A stretch of DNA of 64,000 bases from Gigaspora rosea. Lineage: Eukaryota > Glomeromycota > Glomeromycetes > Diversisporales > Gigasporaceae. The position numbers and the translations under genes are program-made. Location: contig QKWP01000034.1 in the NCBI GenBank assembly GCA_003550325.1, positions 270,021 to 334,020 of the forward strand, read 5' to 3'. How positions within the stretch are numbered: position 1 is the stretch's first letter; the number at the start of each line of letters is the position of its first letter. The notes under the pieces are model-generated. The model saw only the letters and a program-made list of their open reading frames with translations, was not told the DNA's origin and made no database searches. Positions 24,901 to 35,400 of the stretch are shown one piece after another.

Positions 24901-27038
24901 GGGGAAGGTGCACTGAGTCGTGTGCTTTGGACATGTCCTGTGACAGAATCCAAAATTCCTTGTTGTTTATGTGTGCGTCCTCAAGTATATTTGTGAAGTG
25001 TTGAATGGGTTGGGCAGTTGAGGTGTAAGACAAGGCGACATAGTTGGAAGGAGAGAGTATGGGGTATCTCATTAGAATTTGGTTGAGTCAGTTAGTGAGA
25101 ATTTTTGTGAATATTTTCTGAGTGTGTTCGATTAAGGTGATGGGTCGAGTTTGGTTTAGTTTGGCTTCGAATTTTTGTTTTTTGGATATGGGATAAATCA
25201 GGCTGTATTTCCATACTTTTGGGGTGGTGTCTAGGTTAATGCAGGTATTAAAGATGTTTAGTAAGGTGTCAATCGCAGGGGAGGGTAACTGTTTTAGCAT
25301 TTCGTTAGAGATGCCTTGTGGGCCAGCGGCTTTTTTCAGGGGGAATTTGTGATTGTTTCTATTATTTTTTCTTTGCTAATTGGTAGGGTGAGAAGTAATT
25401 ACCATTCTGAGAATATGTGCGGTAGAGGCTCGTAATGTTTTTTCCATGCTTCCCAATATTGGATATTGGTTGGGTTTGGCTTGGTCCATTGATTAAAGTG
25501 CTATTTCACTCTGTCTTTGATTTCAGTTGGCTCGGTTATAATGGTGTCTGGAAGGTGAACATTAGGAAGTGCTACTCTATCTGTATGTCTCCTCAGTATG
25601 CTGTCTATCATTGTGGTAGTGTGGTCAGTAAAATTTTTGTATCTGCGTTTGATATAATAGTTTATTCGCTCTCTGTGTTCTGCATTATTTTCTAGATTTC
25701 TGGCTTTGTATAGGCCTTTGTATAATTCCGCTATTAAGGCTTGGGTTTGTGGGAACATTCGTGATTGCAGGTTTTGTTTACTGAGGCATGTGGTGGGATA
25801 CTTCGTCAAGTCATCGATTTGTTGAATTTTCTCATTTATGTCTTCTACTATGGCAGTAATGGATCGTGGGGTGGATCTGTGAGGATTAGTCTTTTGATCT
25901 TGTTGGCAGTCTTGAGGGTGCGATAGAGTTTTGTGGCTTTGAAGTTGAAGGCATAAAATTTTCAGGGAGTTGAGTTGGAAGTGGGATAAATTTATTTGCT
26001 ACTTCTTTGACAGCTATGTTCCGTTTATGCCATTGTTTGTTCAAAGTTTTTTCATCCACTATCGGGTTTCATTGACGAGTTCAAGCTCAGTCATACAGTT
26101 GCTAATGTAGGAGGCAAAGTCCTCCCACAACTCTTTTGTCATCTTGTGGTATAGGAATGTTTTTCTGGAGTTCCTTTTCTTTCTTTGCATGGGAAAAGTA
26201 TACGGCAGGAGCCATTTGGTATTAAGAATCATGTGATCACTATTGGTAATTCCGGTTGCGTATATAGTTGTAATGTTTGAGCAATGGGCGATAATATCAA
26301 AGGTAACCCATATGTCATCGATTTGGCTGTGCGAGGTTGATCTGGACCATGTGAGTTGAGTGATATTGAAATAGTTGATCATGCTTGACATGTGGGTATT
26401 TTGCTCATAAAGTGTAAAAGTGAGAAGGACCGGGTGTTGTTGTTGGTTGCTATGTTGTAGTTGAAATCTCCTAAGACTATAATTTTCATTGATTTTGCTT
26501 TGGCTTGTTTGATCCAGTCTGATATGGAGACTTGTGTTCTGTGGGAAATGTGTTGGTTATTGGATGTGAGATAGACGGAAATGATGCGGGTCCTATTGTG
26601 ATGTGGGAAGAAAAAGTCCATCATTATGGCAGTTCCGGGGATAGTGCAGATATTGTGTATGTAGGGTTGTAGGAAGGGTTGTATTGCAATGGCAGTTTCC
26701 ATACTTGATTCCTGTATTTTCGTGGTGTGTTTATTACAGTTTGAGGTGTATATTAAATATAAGGAGTTGGTTAAGTTGAGGTTTCTTTCATTAGACTCAG
26801 CTAGTTTAGTTTCTGTCATGGATATGATGTGGAGGTCATTTTCTTTGCAGTATTCGAGCCAGGTTTTAAGCTTAAGGTTGTTGTTAATGCCTTGGACATT
26901 GTGAGTGGAAATGTTTAGGTATGAGATATCATGAATTGTCAGTTTAGGTAATGCTTTAGTATTAGTAGTTTTATTGCTTGAGCTGTTTGTGTTCCCATCT
27001 GTATGGGTACAATTGTGTGTGTTAGGGTCATCGATCAT
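21981..27038 (-). pseudogene. LINE ORF2: endonuclease, reverse transcriptase, RNase H, zinc knuckle (broken)
   Basis: Starting at ATG 27038, an apurinic-type endonuclease is shown by STHNVQG, SMTETKL, VLGDFN and, after a frameshift, ITNSDH (27000-26200). The reverse transcriptase follows with DMSKAHDSVHL (about 24930), GVDQGE and the catalytic YMDD (24605). Next are a thumb-like region, an RNase H-like segment near 23060-22800 (LTNSKYL, with the usual acidic residues apparently replaced) and a C-terminal Cys/His knuckle near 22415-22370 whose first Cys is Tyr. Interruptions are TGA at 25088, 24815 and 22389, TAG at 23772, another stop near 23150, and frameshifts near 26390, 25400 and 24410. 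The expected products nick DNA and copy RNA into it, but this copy is dead. Confidence 0.85.
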
Positions 27039-29125
27039 GGTTGGGAATCATCAAAGATATTCCATTCTGGTGGTGGAAGATTAGGGAGGTTTAAGAGGTA
27101 GTTCGGAATAAGGGTGATGTTGAAATGTTCTTGAATTGTATTGATAACTTCAGTAGCTATGTCGTATTCTGATATGGGAACCTGGGTGGATATGGTTGGG
27201 ATATTTTCGTTAATGTATTGAGAGAGCTCTTCCAAGTTTGGAGGCAAATTCGGCTTGGCTGAGTTGTCCGGTGTCTGGTCTTTCAGTGCGATATTAATTT
27301 ATTCCTTGGGCAGTCTATCGAAGTAGTATATTTCCTGCAGCAGTCGTGATGTGTCAACGAGTTGGCTTGGGGTTGTAATTGGGATAGTAATATGGTATTC
27401 TTTTATGTCCTCTATGTTCATGAAAAGTTCTGGTTTGTCCGTTGGGTTAACTTGCATTATGTTGTCGGGAAGTGGAATTCTAAATTTGTATTTGCGCTTG
27501 ATTGTCTGGATGAAGTCTTGGCTAGTTGTTTATCCTTTATGGGGTACACATAAACTATGTCTGTTTTAATTTTGGAAGGGTCATCTGGTAGGGGTAGTTT
27601 CGCGATTATGTAGTCATTTGGTAGCCTTTCAAATTCATATTTTTCTCGTAGGAGGTCTATCATGCTTTTGAAGTCTTGGGGAGAGAGCATCGGGTCTATT
27701 GAAAAGAGACGGCGTAGGTTTTGTGGCAATTCTTATGGGGTAAGTGGCAGTGGGTCTCTGCGTTCAGGAGTAGATAGTTTAAAGTACTGTGGTGGGATAC
27801 GGTCGAAGTGGTAATATTCTTTAGCATTGCTTTGTATTCTGATAAGCGGGCTAGGTCGTCGTAATCGGAGATTGGGAAGCGATCCCGGACTGCGCTATTT
27901 AGATCAGTGATCTCGTAGGGAAGAGGTGACTTGTTGTCAGTGAAATATGAGCTAGGAAGTTGGGAGAAGGAGTATATTTTTTTAAGGGCAGCTACTACTG
28001 CTCTTGTGTGTTCGCATTCCGAAATAGGTAGGTCGAAAGGTAGGAATTCTATTACATGATCTGGAATTAGATCTGGGCTGTCAGGCAAAGGTTCGAGGTT
28101 GTCTGATAGTACCTCCCCAGAAGCTTTCGCATTGTTTTGAATAGTATAATATCCTCTTGTTGGGCGAATTTGGCACAGTAGTATAGTATCGCCATAGTTT
28201 GATATGCATTGAATGTAATGAAATTCAGGTTGGTTATGTAGTTGGCCGCTAGTTTCTTTTTGAGTATTGCGTAGATTTGATCTCTGTTGTTTTTGTTTGT
28301 TATTGTAACATTGTGCTGTCTTTTATAGTTTTTCAGAGCCTTATTGAAACTTTCTTCATATTCGATCTGGTGTGCCGGTTTACTCTTTTTGTCTCTGATA
28401 AACGTGCAGAAGAAAGCCATGTCCCGATGCTTGAACTTTAATTTGATTGCTAGAGGTATGTTATAATGCGTCGGTCTGGATAAGATTTTATCGCTAAAGA
28501 GTTTTTTTATTTGTGTCTGGTCCTTGAGTGCATTTAAAACTGTATCAGGGTTCCAGTTATTTGTGTTGAAAGGACGGTCATTTGCTTTTTCTATTGCCTT
28601 AGCAACAGCGCTTGTTCAGAGTGTAACTAATTTTTGAGACTTTGAGTCGTGTGGCCAGTTCCGTCTAGTGACTTGGCTGTAGCTTAGGGAGTTTGGTCTG
28701 GCAGTTGTCGATTCTATTGTGTGGTTTGACTTGCAGTCCATGTCTATATCATTATCTTGGTTGTGTATAAGGATATTGTGTGAGTTGGTAAGTGCTATAG
28801 TGGATGATGTCATATTGGCTGTAGTTTCGGAGTCGGTTATGATTATCATTTCGCCTTTGTCCGTGACGTCAATGTCAAAGAAGTCTTCGTCATCAAATTG
28901 CATTGTTGTGGATCGGGGGTCACTGGAAAGTAATTGTGAATTAGTAATTTGTGGATCTGGTAACTCAGTTTCACGGGGCTGGTGATCCTTGTTAATCTGG
29001 GGGCCGGGTCCTGTATTGTCCTTGTCCAAAACCGGATTGTTGTTCTGGTTCATGTATGATTGTGTTGATCCATATTGGGATGATGTCATGGGTGAATCTG
29101 GTGGGGGTAAGTCGAATTGGCACAT
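27035..29125 (-). pseudogene. LINE ORF1 (Gag-like), broken
   Basis: It starts with ATG at 29125. The N-terminal third is polar and low-complexity (Asn, Ser, Asp, Pro; residues 1-170). A more folded-looking segment follows (28610-28100), then a C-terminal part with three related ~25-residue blocks. In these an alternating hydrophobic helix leads to (Y/F)x(F/I)xxxxP: KKIYSFSQLPSSYF, LREKYEFERLPNDYI, IQEHFNITLIPNYL. Interruptions are TGA at 28616-28618, a frameshift near 28130, another near 27800, TAA near 27730 and a gap in frame around 27450-27250. It ends with TGA at 27035-27037, overlapping the ORF2 start. Its role in the family is binding element RNA. No CCHC knuckle is evident. Confidence 0.7.
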
Positions 29126-29939
29126 TTTTTATTATTGTAGATGGTGTCTTCTGGGCCAGAGGAGCGGAGTTTTTTTGTTTGGGGTTTGTCTATAGAGTGT
29201 GAGTCAGGGGTATTGACGGGTTTATTTGTAGGCTCCATGTGGGATAGGGCGGTGTTGAACAAGTGGTACTCTGTTTTTAGACGTCTCTTGAGTACTTTTC
29301 CACCCCGGGGAAGGGTGGTTTTGATGGAGTGTAGTGTGCTTGTGGTGGTAGTTTTTTTTTTTTGTTCTTAATATTGGCCGCTCTTTGTTCTTCTTTAATT
29401 TCTGGGTGCCTATTGGGCTATTAACAGTATTTATTTAAGCAACTTTCTTGTTTAAACGTTCTTCTTCTTTTCTTAGTTTTGTGTATGGGTGATCGTCAGA
29501 AAGAGTTTTTTTAATGTTTGAAAATTTTAGGATATATAGTATATTAAATATTAAATCGTAATATAATTATTTATAGATAAAATTTTGTTTAAAATTATTT
29601 TAGATATTAATTTTAGTTGTTCGATTTATCCTAATATTGGACCTATTATTCAAATTACTGATCTCTTACATGGGAAAAAGGATTGCCGCAATGCACTTTT
29701 TTCCAGAGCACGACTATTAACTCTAGGAAAATATTCAGCACGATATGACTAAATTCTGGAATTAAGAAAAAATCCAGAAAGCGTTTTATATAAAAAAGAT
29801 GTTGAGAATGTTGATTGTCAAGATGATGCGGCTGCTTATCATCTTTTTTGTTCTTCATTTCTCAATCAAGTTACTGATGAGAACAATACTGAAAACTACG
29901 GCCTTTTTGTTTTTTTATCTGTTTTTGATTAGTAATGGG

Positions 29940-30625
29940 AGGACCCCGAACAATATATATAGAGGTTACATTGAAATTTTGGCTAAAAAGGTTACTTTTT
30001 TACAAAAATGTTACATTTGAAAAGTGGATATTGGTCAAAAGGTTACATTTAAAAGTGGATAAAAGCTTTTAATATTATATTATTAAAAGTGGATAAAATT
30101 AATAAGTTTTAAATAGGTTATATTTAAAATTTGGATAAAGAAAAAAATTTTTAAAAAAACCTTTTTTTGAAAAAAATTTTTTTTTAAGAAAAATTTTTTT
30201 TTTAAGAAAAATTTTTTTTTGAAAAATTTTTTTTTAAGAAAAATTTTTTTTTGGAAAAACTTTTTTTTTGAGATAAATTTTTTTTTGAGAAAAACTTTTT
30301 TTTGAGAAAAATTTTTTTTTGAGAACTTTTTTTTTGAGAAAAATTTTTTTTAAGAAAAATTTTTTTTTAAGAAAAATTTTTTTTCTTAAAAAATTTTTTT
30401 TTAAGAAAAATTTTTTTTTAAAAAAAATTTTTTTGAGAAAAAAATTTTTTTTGAAAAAATTTTTTAAAAAAAAGTATTGTTATATTTAATATTTGGTTAA
30501 AATTTATTAAATATTAAAGCTTATATGTAAAATATGGTTAATTAGCTCTAATAAAAAGTGGATAAAAATTTTAAAAAGTTTATATTAAAGCTAATGTAAC
30601 CTCTATATGTATTGTTCGGGGTCCT
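29940..30625. mobile_element. GGACCCCGAA-ended MITE with A/T homopolymer core
   Basis: The ends AGGACCCCGAACAATATATA and inverted AGGACCCCGAACAATACATA are well matched for about 35 bp, including AGAGGTTACATT. The core (30150-30475) is a run of A-tract/T-tract blocks of the type TTTTTTTTAAGAAAAA. No clear target duplication is visible. It interrupts the host gene immediately after its exon 5 frame. Confidence 0.7.
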
Positions 30626-30629
30626 ATTA

Positions 30630-30942
30630 CCGTATATTCCTAAAAATAAGCAACCCCTAAAATAAGCAACCCCTGTTTTTTTTCAAAAATCTCAAAAAAC
30701 GTGTTAGCAGTTGCTACATATAAAACTTTTTTTTTACTAAGTAAACCTCAAAAGTCGATTAAGTAAAGTTGTTCAGTGCATAAAAATACACCTATAGTAA
30801 AATTTGGTGTTATTTGGACAACTTTTTATTAGTACGTTTTTCAATTTTTTCAAAAAATTCAATATTTCGAAAATAAGCAACCTTTGGTTTTTTCGTGTAA
30901 TTTTTTGGCCAAAAAAGGTTGCTTATTTTCGGGAATATACAG
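30630..30942. mobile_element. 313-bp TA-target MITE, CCGTATATTCCC family
   Basis: CCGTATATTCCTAAAAATAA and inverted CTGTATATTCCCGAAAATAA are flanked by TA (30628-30629 and 30943-30944). The internal sequence matches the 11970 copy, including the block AGTACGTTTTTCAATTTTT. Confidence 0.8.
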
Positions 30943-31019
30943 TATATAAATAATTTTTTTGTATCAAGTATGTATAAATAGTGATTATCAACTAATTAAA
31001 TCAGTTGTTTTTTTTGTGT

Positions 31020-31209
31020 TCTAATATTTATTAGAGCTGTCGCTTAAATTTGGTACTGCATCATTAACTGGCTTTGTGTTGGTGCCTTAGTGAATTTTCA
31101 TTTCGGCTTTATCATTGGTACCTTGGTGGATTTTCATTCGGCTTCGTTGTTGGTACCTTGGTGATTGTATGGTTATGGCTTCATCGTTAGTGCTCTTAGT
31201 GATTGTGTG
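31020..31209. repeat. Degenerate tandem GTTGGTACCTTGGTGATT repeats
   Basis: Three to four imperfect units containing GGCTTCGTTGTTGGTACCTTGGTG follow each other. Related pieces reappear at 31755, 33735, 34005 and 36745, on either side of MITE insertions, which suggests one older sequence since chopped up. Its nature is unknown; no coding frame persists. Confidence 0.5.
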
Positions 31210-31742
31210 TAGTGAACCAAGTTGATCTTAAAAAATCGACTTGACTAAGTCGACTTAAGTCGATTATAAAATTCGGCTATTAAACGAAACTCGATTTCTT
31301 TGTTTGCTCATATCACGTGGCATGCAACGACCAATCACAGTCTAAGTTATACTTAGATTAATACTTGATTTTTGAGTTAATATAGCAGATAGTTAATATC
31401 GATGTGTATAATTAAACGATTTAATTTTATTCTACAATGAGCTATGATTACGATTTTTAAAATAATACAATTTGCACAATGACATTTTTTTTTCCATTTA
31501 CGCGATATTAGATTGTTTTATTTAAACATGCTCTTCAATTTAGTATTAATATTTCTGTATTGTCTTATACTTTTGAGAGCATTGTATTAGTTTACTCAAT
31601 TGCATATATGTAATTTAATATCGATTAAAATTTTTTGGGTAATGATTTTACCTAATCGACTAAGTTAGCTTTGCAAAAATCGATTTGGTTAAGCCAACTA
31701 GTCGACTTAAATCAATTTTACATATAACGACTTGTATTACTA
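31210..31742. mobile_element. hAT-like element with AAGTCGACTT motifs
   Basis: A perfect 8-bp duplication ATTGTGTG (31202-31209 and 31743-31750) flanks ends beginning TAGTGAACCAAGTTG and, inverted, TAGTAATACAAGTCG. The subterminal regions are built from GTCGACTTAAGTCGA-like palindromes and TAGTCGACTTAAATC. The centre (31300-31620) is ordinary A/T-rich DNA with no transposase. Confidence 0.8.
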
Positions 31743-31820
31743 ATTGTGTGTCATTATTTTGGCTTCCTGTTGTTGATGTCTTGATGAGTTGTATATCGTC
31801 ACTTCGTCTTTAGTCGTTGC

Positions 31821-32721
31821 TTGGCATGCATTATACGAATGATCATTACAACAATTCAAAAAAAAATTATTAATAATAAACTTAAATCACCTAAACTAAT
31901 TTCAACTGCAATCAATTTTTTATACCTTAAGAAAGCTGCATCCAAGCATGAAGGTTTATGGAGAGATAAATATAACAAGGCCCATGAATATCTATCGAAA
32001 CTAGTAGGAGATAAAAATGCTGAAAAAGAACTTTTAGATTGTGCTAATAATTATGTGTTTGATAATTCCACAAAGAAAGTGATTAAAGATAAAAAGAGAA
32101 ATGCAGTAGCTATGTTGCAAAATTCAAAGCTAGTTTACAAGCAAAAAATAATCATTAATGAACCAAAAATATTTCTACAACACCGAGGTTGAGACAAAAG
32201 AATTGGGTCAAGAGGACCCCGAAATATACATAGATAGGTCAGATTAATTATAGGGTTACTAAAAGAGAAAAGATCTGCAGAAAAAACTTCAAAAATAAGC
32301 AAAAAATTACTATAAATAGAAAAGATTTGCATAAAAAACCTCAAAAATAAGCAAACTTATACCTGACCTATCTATTTATATTTCGGGGTCCTGGGTCAAG
32401 ACACAAACAGTAGGGTTGAGACAAAAAAAGATGTTAAGAATACTAAAGAAGACTTTGAAAATTATGAGTAGGGGAATTGAGATAACCAACTGAGAACTTA
32501 AAAATTAGAAAATATGTAAATACTAATTAGCCTATATATTTCTTTAATAATTGTTTATTAGTTATATAAACATGTAATCATTCCCCCTTATTCCCCTATA
32601 ACTACACTAGAAAAATGCGACGATACAGAATCTAATCAAAAGGATGACAGATCTTTTGAAGTTAGTGATACGATTCGTAAAGAAATAGATCAATGCAATG
32701 CTGGGTCTATGTTAGCTAAGT
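31821..32721 (+). pseudogene. Small hypothetical gene interrupted by a MITE
   Basis: An open frame from 31821 encodes a lysine-rich, helical-looking protein with KKAASKHEGLWRDKYNKAH and DCANNYVFDNSTKKV. Near 32180 an adjacent frame takes over and reads across the site of the 180-bp MITE (32213-32392) into VETKKDVKNTKEDFENYE. After a possible intron (GT near 32470, AG at 32606), 32608-32721 reads KCDDTESNQKDDRSFEVSD and ends MLAK-stop, though the phase does not join perfectly. I do not recognise the family. Consistent amino-acid content on both sides of the MITE supports a real former gene. Confidence 0.4.
32213..32392. mobile_element. 180-bp AGGACCCCGAAA-ended MITE with 8-bp duplication
   Basis: AGGACCCCGAAATATACATA and inverted AGGACCCCGAAATATAAATA are flanked by a perfect GGGTCAAG direct repeat (32205-32212 and 32393-32400), indicating hAT-like insertion. 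Nearly the whole element is one inverted repeat. A left-end fragment of the same family lies at 36404-36442. Confidence 0.85.
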
Positions 32722-33276
32722 AAATCAAATCTATATCAGCGTTATCTTAACATTTCATTATCAAAAGATTTAAATTAAAATTTAATGATCGCATTGAGTC
32801 AAAATATATTATATTAATTTAATATAAAATATTCCAAACTTCTTTTAGATTACAGATCAAATTTCTTTTTCTATCAAGGTTTTCTAAAAACAATCATTTC
32901 TAGTGCACACATTTACAAAGTTATAAAGTGTTTTTTCTAAAATATTATGAAACATTGGCTCCAAATCGATTATTTAAATATTCTTCAGTTTTTTAATATG
33001 TATAAAATATATAATAAAGTATGATTTTTTTTATTATAAATTTTATAACGTTTAGCATTATTATGAATTTAAATATAAGAGTTAAGTTAATAGGAGTTAA
33101 ACTATATAGTATGGTTTTAAAATTAAGCAGTTAGTAGAGACTGGACTCTGCTATACGTATAAAAAAATCTGTACTTTTACTTTTACAATTAATTTAATTA
33201 CGTCATACAGATTATTAATTAATTAAATTTCTGGCTTAGGCCATATAACTGTCCAAACTATCCGATGAACATAAAT
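32722..33276. other. A/T-rich intergenic DNA
   Basis: I see no gene or bounded element in this stretch. Confidence 0.45.
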
Positions 33277-33662
33277 GGGCAATGGACTAGGAAAACCCGT
33301 CTTTGAAGGGGTTTTCCATTTTGAGAAAATAGCAATTATAGTTTGTGTTACCTAAATTTTTACCCCTGAAGTTTTTGTTTATTTTTAGATATTACTTACT
33401 GAATAAACAATGGCATGTAATTATGAAACACTAATTGACCAATCTAATTTAATTGAGTCGTAAATCTTTGGTTGTAAATCTATTTTTAGAACACGTTCGT
33501 AAAAATTGTTTACATTCAAGTTAAAATATCTCGATAAATTATTATATTAATGTAGAGTAAAAAGTGAAATACATATAGATATAAACCGGAACTTTAATTT
33601 GAATCAAAAATCTCGAAATTGATAAAAAAGTCTCAAAGACGGGTTTTCCTAGTCCACTGCCC
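33277..33662. mobile_element. 386-bp MITE, GGGCARTGGACTAGGAAAAC ends
   Basis: GGGCAATGGACTAGGAAAAC and inverted GGGCAGTGGACTAGGAAAAC extend as CCGTCTTTGA on both sides. Flanking AAAT may be a short duplication, but the length is uncertain. No coding content is seen. Confidence 0.7.
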
Positions 33663-33667
33663 AAATA

Positions 33668-33739
33668 GCTCTGTCTGAGTCCAGTCCGAGTCCAGTCCGG
33701 TCTGAGTCCGAGACCGGTCCGAATGACAATACTGACTGT
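33668..33739. repeat. GAGTCCGGACTC cluster, hAT-like end fragment
   Basis: Variants of GAGTCC, CAGTCCGG and GACCGGTCC run up to a right end GAATGACAATACTG. Inverted, this resembles the CAGTGTTGTCA termini of the other hAT-like elements. Only one end is present. Confidence 0.5.
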
Positions 33740-33781
33740 TGGTGCTGGGGTTAGTAGAGTTATTTTTTCTTGATATATTAA

Positions 33782-33936
33782 GGGGAGGAACAGAAATCAG
33801 GTGATTTCTGTTTAGTAAGAGGCAATACCCCCCACCTGATTGAAATATTAGCAATTAAATCTGATTATAACAATATAGACCTGATCGAACCATAAACCCC
33901 AACCCCTAAAAAATCAGCTGATTTCTGTCCCTCCCC
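33782..33936. mobile_element. 155-bp TAA-target MITE with CAGCTGATTT ends
   Basis: Left GGGGAGGAACAGAAATCAGG and inverted right GGGGAGGGACAGAAATCAGC are flanked by TAA at 33779-33781 and 33937-33939. The AGAAATCAGCTGATTT block is shared with the giant fold-backs at 57186 and 60812, so all may use related transposases. Three-base TWA duplication suggests PIF/Harbinger. Confidence 0.7.
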
Positions 33937-34139
33937 TAAGTGTTTTGCTTGTATATATACTAGCAGATATTTTTTTTTACAGATAATAGTCATTCATATT
34001 GGGCTTCGTTGTTGGTGCTAGTATTAATTGAGCTATTTTTTCTTTGGTTCTTTTAATGTTTTTCGCTCGTATACATTACTGACATTTTTTACAAATGACG
34101 TGTTATTTATAATTAATACTAGTATTGTTCTTTCTTATA

Positions 34140-34280
34140 TTAGGGTTAGAGTTTAGTAGAATAGGGGTTATTAGAGTTAGGGTTAAGGTTTGGTAGAATA
34201 GGCAATAAGGCAGATGTTAAGGTTAGGATTATGGTTAGGTAGTGGTTAGCGGTTAGGATTAGAGTTACAGATATAATGTA
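34140..34280 (+). repeat. Degenerate telomere-like GGTTAG repeats
   Basis: TTAGGGTTAGAG, GAGTTAGGGTTAAGG, GTTAAGGTTAGGATTATGG and TAGCGGTTAGGATTAG form a degenerate series based on TTAGGG and GGTTAG. It is interstitial, not a chromosome end, and lies between MITEs. Confidence 0.6.
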
Positions 34281-34334
34281 TTTTATAGTAAATCAGAAAA
34301 TACTTGCAGAAATGTGCTCTTATAGAGGTCGAAG

Positions 34335-34621
34335 AGAACCCCGAACATCTAGTATAGAGGGCATACTTGTTTTTTTTAGCAAAAACCCCTAAAATTTGAG
34401 AAGCAAAAAACAGTTTTTGGCAATTATTTAGTGGACCAATTTGAACACCTTTTTTTTAAAATGAAGCTCTTAGTAAGGCGCATCTAACAAAAAAATGTTC
34501 ATTCAATTCTGATCACTAGATAAAAAGTTATTTAAACAAATATATTTTGTCGTTTTTAGCAAATTGGGCCAAAATTGGCCGAAATCCAGTTATGATCTAT
34601 ATAAGAGATGCCCGGGGTCCT
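34335..34621. mobile_element. 287-bp GAACCCCGAACATCT-ended MITE
   Basis: Left AGAACCCCGAACATCT and inverted right AGGACCCCGGGCATCT are flanked by GGTCGAAG and GGTCAAAG (34327-34334 and 34622-34629), an 8-bp duplication with one mismatch. It is similar in end sequence and target to the element at 32213. Confidence 0.7.
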
Positions 34622-34754
34622 GGTCAAAGTATATAAATTTAAGATAACACCAATTGACCAAATTTATATCACGGTGCAGTTAGAAATTTTGTTTTCTATT
34701 GTTGGTTATTCCTGCATTTAGATATCTGAAGAAACTAAAAAAGTATATAAATAT

Positions 34755-35035
34755 TAGAGTTCCTCAAATTCAAATCAAATCAAATATTGGATCAATTTGA
34801 ATTTGATCAAATCAAATTGACACTGATTTGAATTTGATTTGATTCAAATATTTGAATTTGAATTTGAATTGAATTTGAATTTTTAATAGTAATTTTCAAA
34901 TCAAATATTTGTCAAATCAAATCAAATTTGGGCATATTTGAATTTGATCAAATCAAATATAGTCAAATTTGAATTTGAATTTGATCAAATATTTGATTCA
35001 AATATTTGAAGATCAAATCAAATTGTGGAACCCTA
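34755..35035. mobile_element. hAT-like element filled with CAAATTTG motifs
   Basis: The perfect 8-bp duplication ATAAATAT (34747-34754 and 35036-35043) flanks TAGAGTTCCTCAAATT and inverted TAGGGTTCCACAATTT. Almost the entire 281 bp consists of permutations of ATCAAAT, CAAATTTGAATTTGAT and ATCAAATATTTGA. It is non-coding. Confidence 0.85.
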
Positions 35036-35089
35036 ATAAATATAAACTATTAAAATACGGATAATATAAAATGCGGCTATGGTGTTTTA

Positions 35090-35400
35090 TACCATAAGTA
35101 AATTAGATTTACAAATTTGTATAACAAAAACAAAAAATAAACTTTTATAAAACAAAAAATAAATTTTTATTACCTTAGGGTTAGGGTGAGACCTAGGATG
35201 GGGCAAAGAGCATAGTTTATACCAAAATTTAGAAAGAAATTTTTTTTATTAAAGCCCCAAAGATGGTTTCATAAGCAAACTTTAGAGATATGCATGTTTT
35301 TTTAAAAAATAACCAAAAAAACTAAAATTTTATGTTACACCTAATCTTAAATTTTGATTGGCTATTCTAATAGTTTTGTGTAATATTTGTAGAACACCAT
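35090..35400 (+). repeat. Dispersed repeat with TTAGGG hexamers, copy near 35.1 kb
   Basis: CCTTAGGGTTAGGGTGAGAC is followed by AAATTTAGAAAGAAATTTTT, AAAGCCCCAAAGATGGTTTC, TTATGTTACACCTAATCTT and GATTGGCTATTC, in the same order as the 8.15 and 9.3 kb copies. The blocks ACAAATTTGTATAACAAAAAC just before it also recur near 9250. Confidence 0.6.

Larger units (their letters stand above)
21754..29538 (-). mobile_element. LINE (non-LTR retrotransposon), antisense in an intron
   Basis: The element is 7.8 kb on the minus strand, with its 5' end near 29538 and its 3' end at 21754. It is bounded by the 14-bp direct repeat AGTATATTAAATAT at 21740-21753 and 29539-29552, and its 3' end abuts a (TA)n tract. 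It encodes ORF1 and ORF2 (see separate entries) and is markedly more GC-rich than its surroundings. All LINE hallmarks are present: target-site duplication, simple-repeat tail, no LTRs. It cannot be active, since both ORFs carry several stops and frameshifts. A full-length 5' end is likely because ORF1 is complete. Confidence 0.9.
19988..29932 (+). pseudogene. Decayed five-exon gene of unknown function, split by a LINE
   Basis: Exons by splice signals and frame: 19988-20534, 20613-21052, 21137-21434, 21514-21735 and 29604-29932, with introns of 78, 84, 79 and (LINE-filled) 7868 nt, all GT...AG. Phases join cleanly: GA+A between exons 2 and 3, G+AT between 4 and 5. The protein begins with a Cys/His-rich patch and has conserved-looking blocks THTTHGGAPRRD, FVVILASLSPQAYNIF, LGCVVGSTLST and GPIIQITDLLHGKK. 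Damage: a frameshift near 20039, TGA at 20094, 20220, 20676 and 21030, a frameshift near 21684, TAA at 29750, and a stop at 29930 just before a MITE. I recall similar multi-copy proteins from mycorrhizal fungi but cannot name a function. A transposase origin is possible but unproven. Confidence 0.7.

Noticed and set aside
25435-25695. Plus-strand frames across 22-29 kb (also 23074, 26689, 28719, 28989)
   Set aside because: They are antisense shadows of the LINE ORFs, which have clear catalytic motifs on the minus strand.
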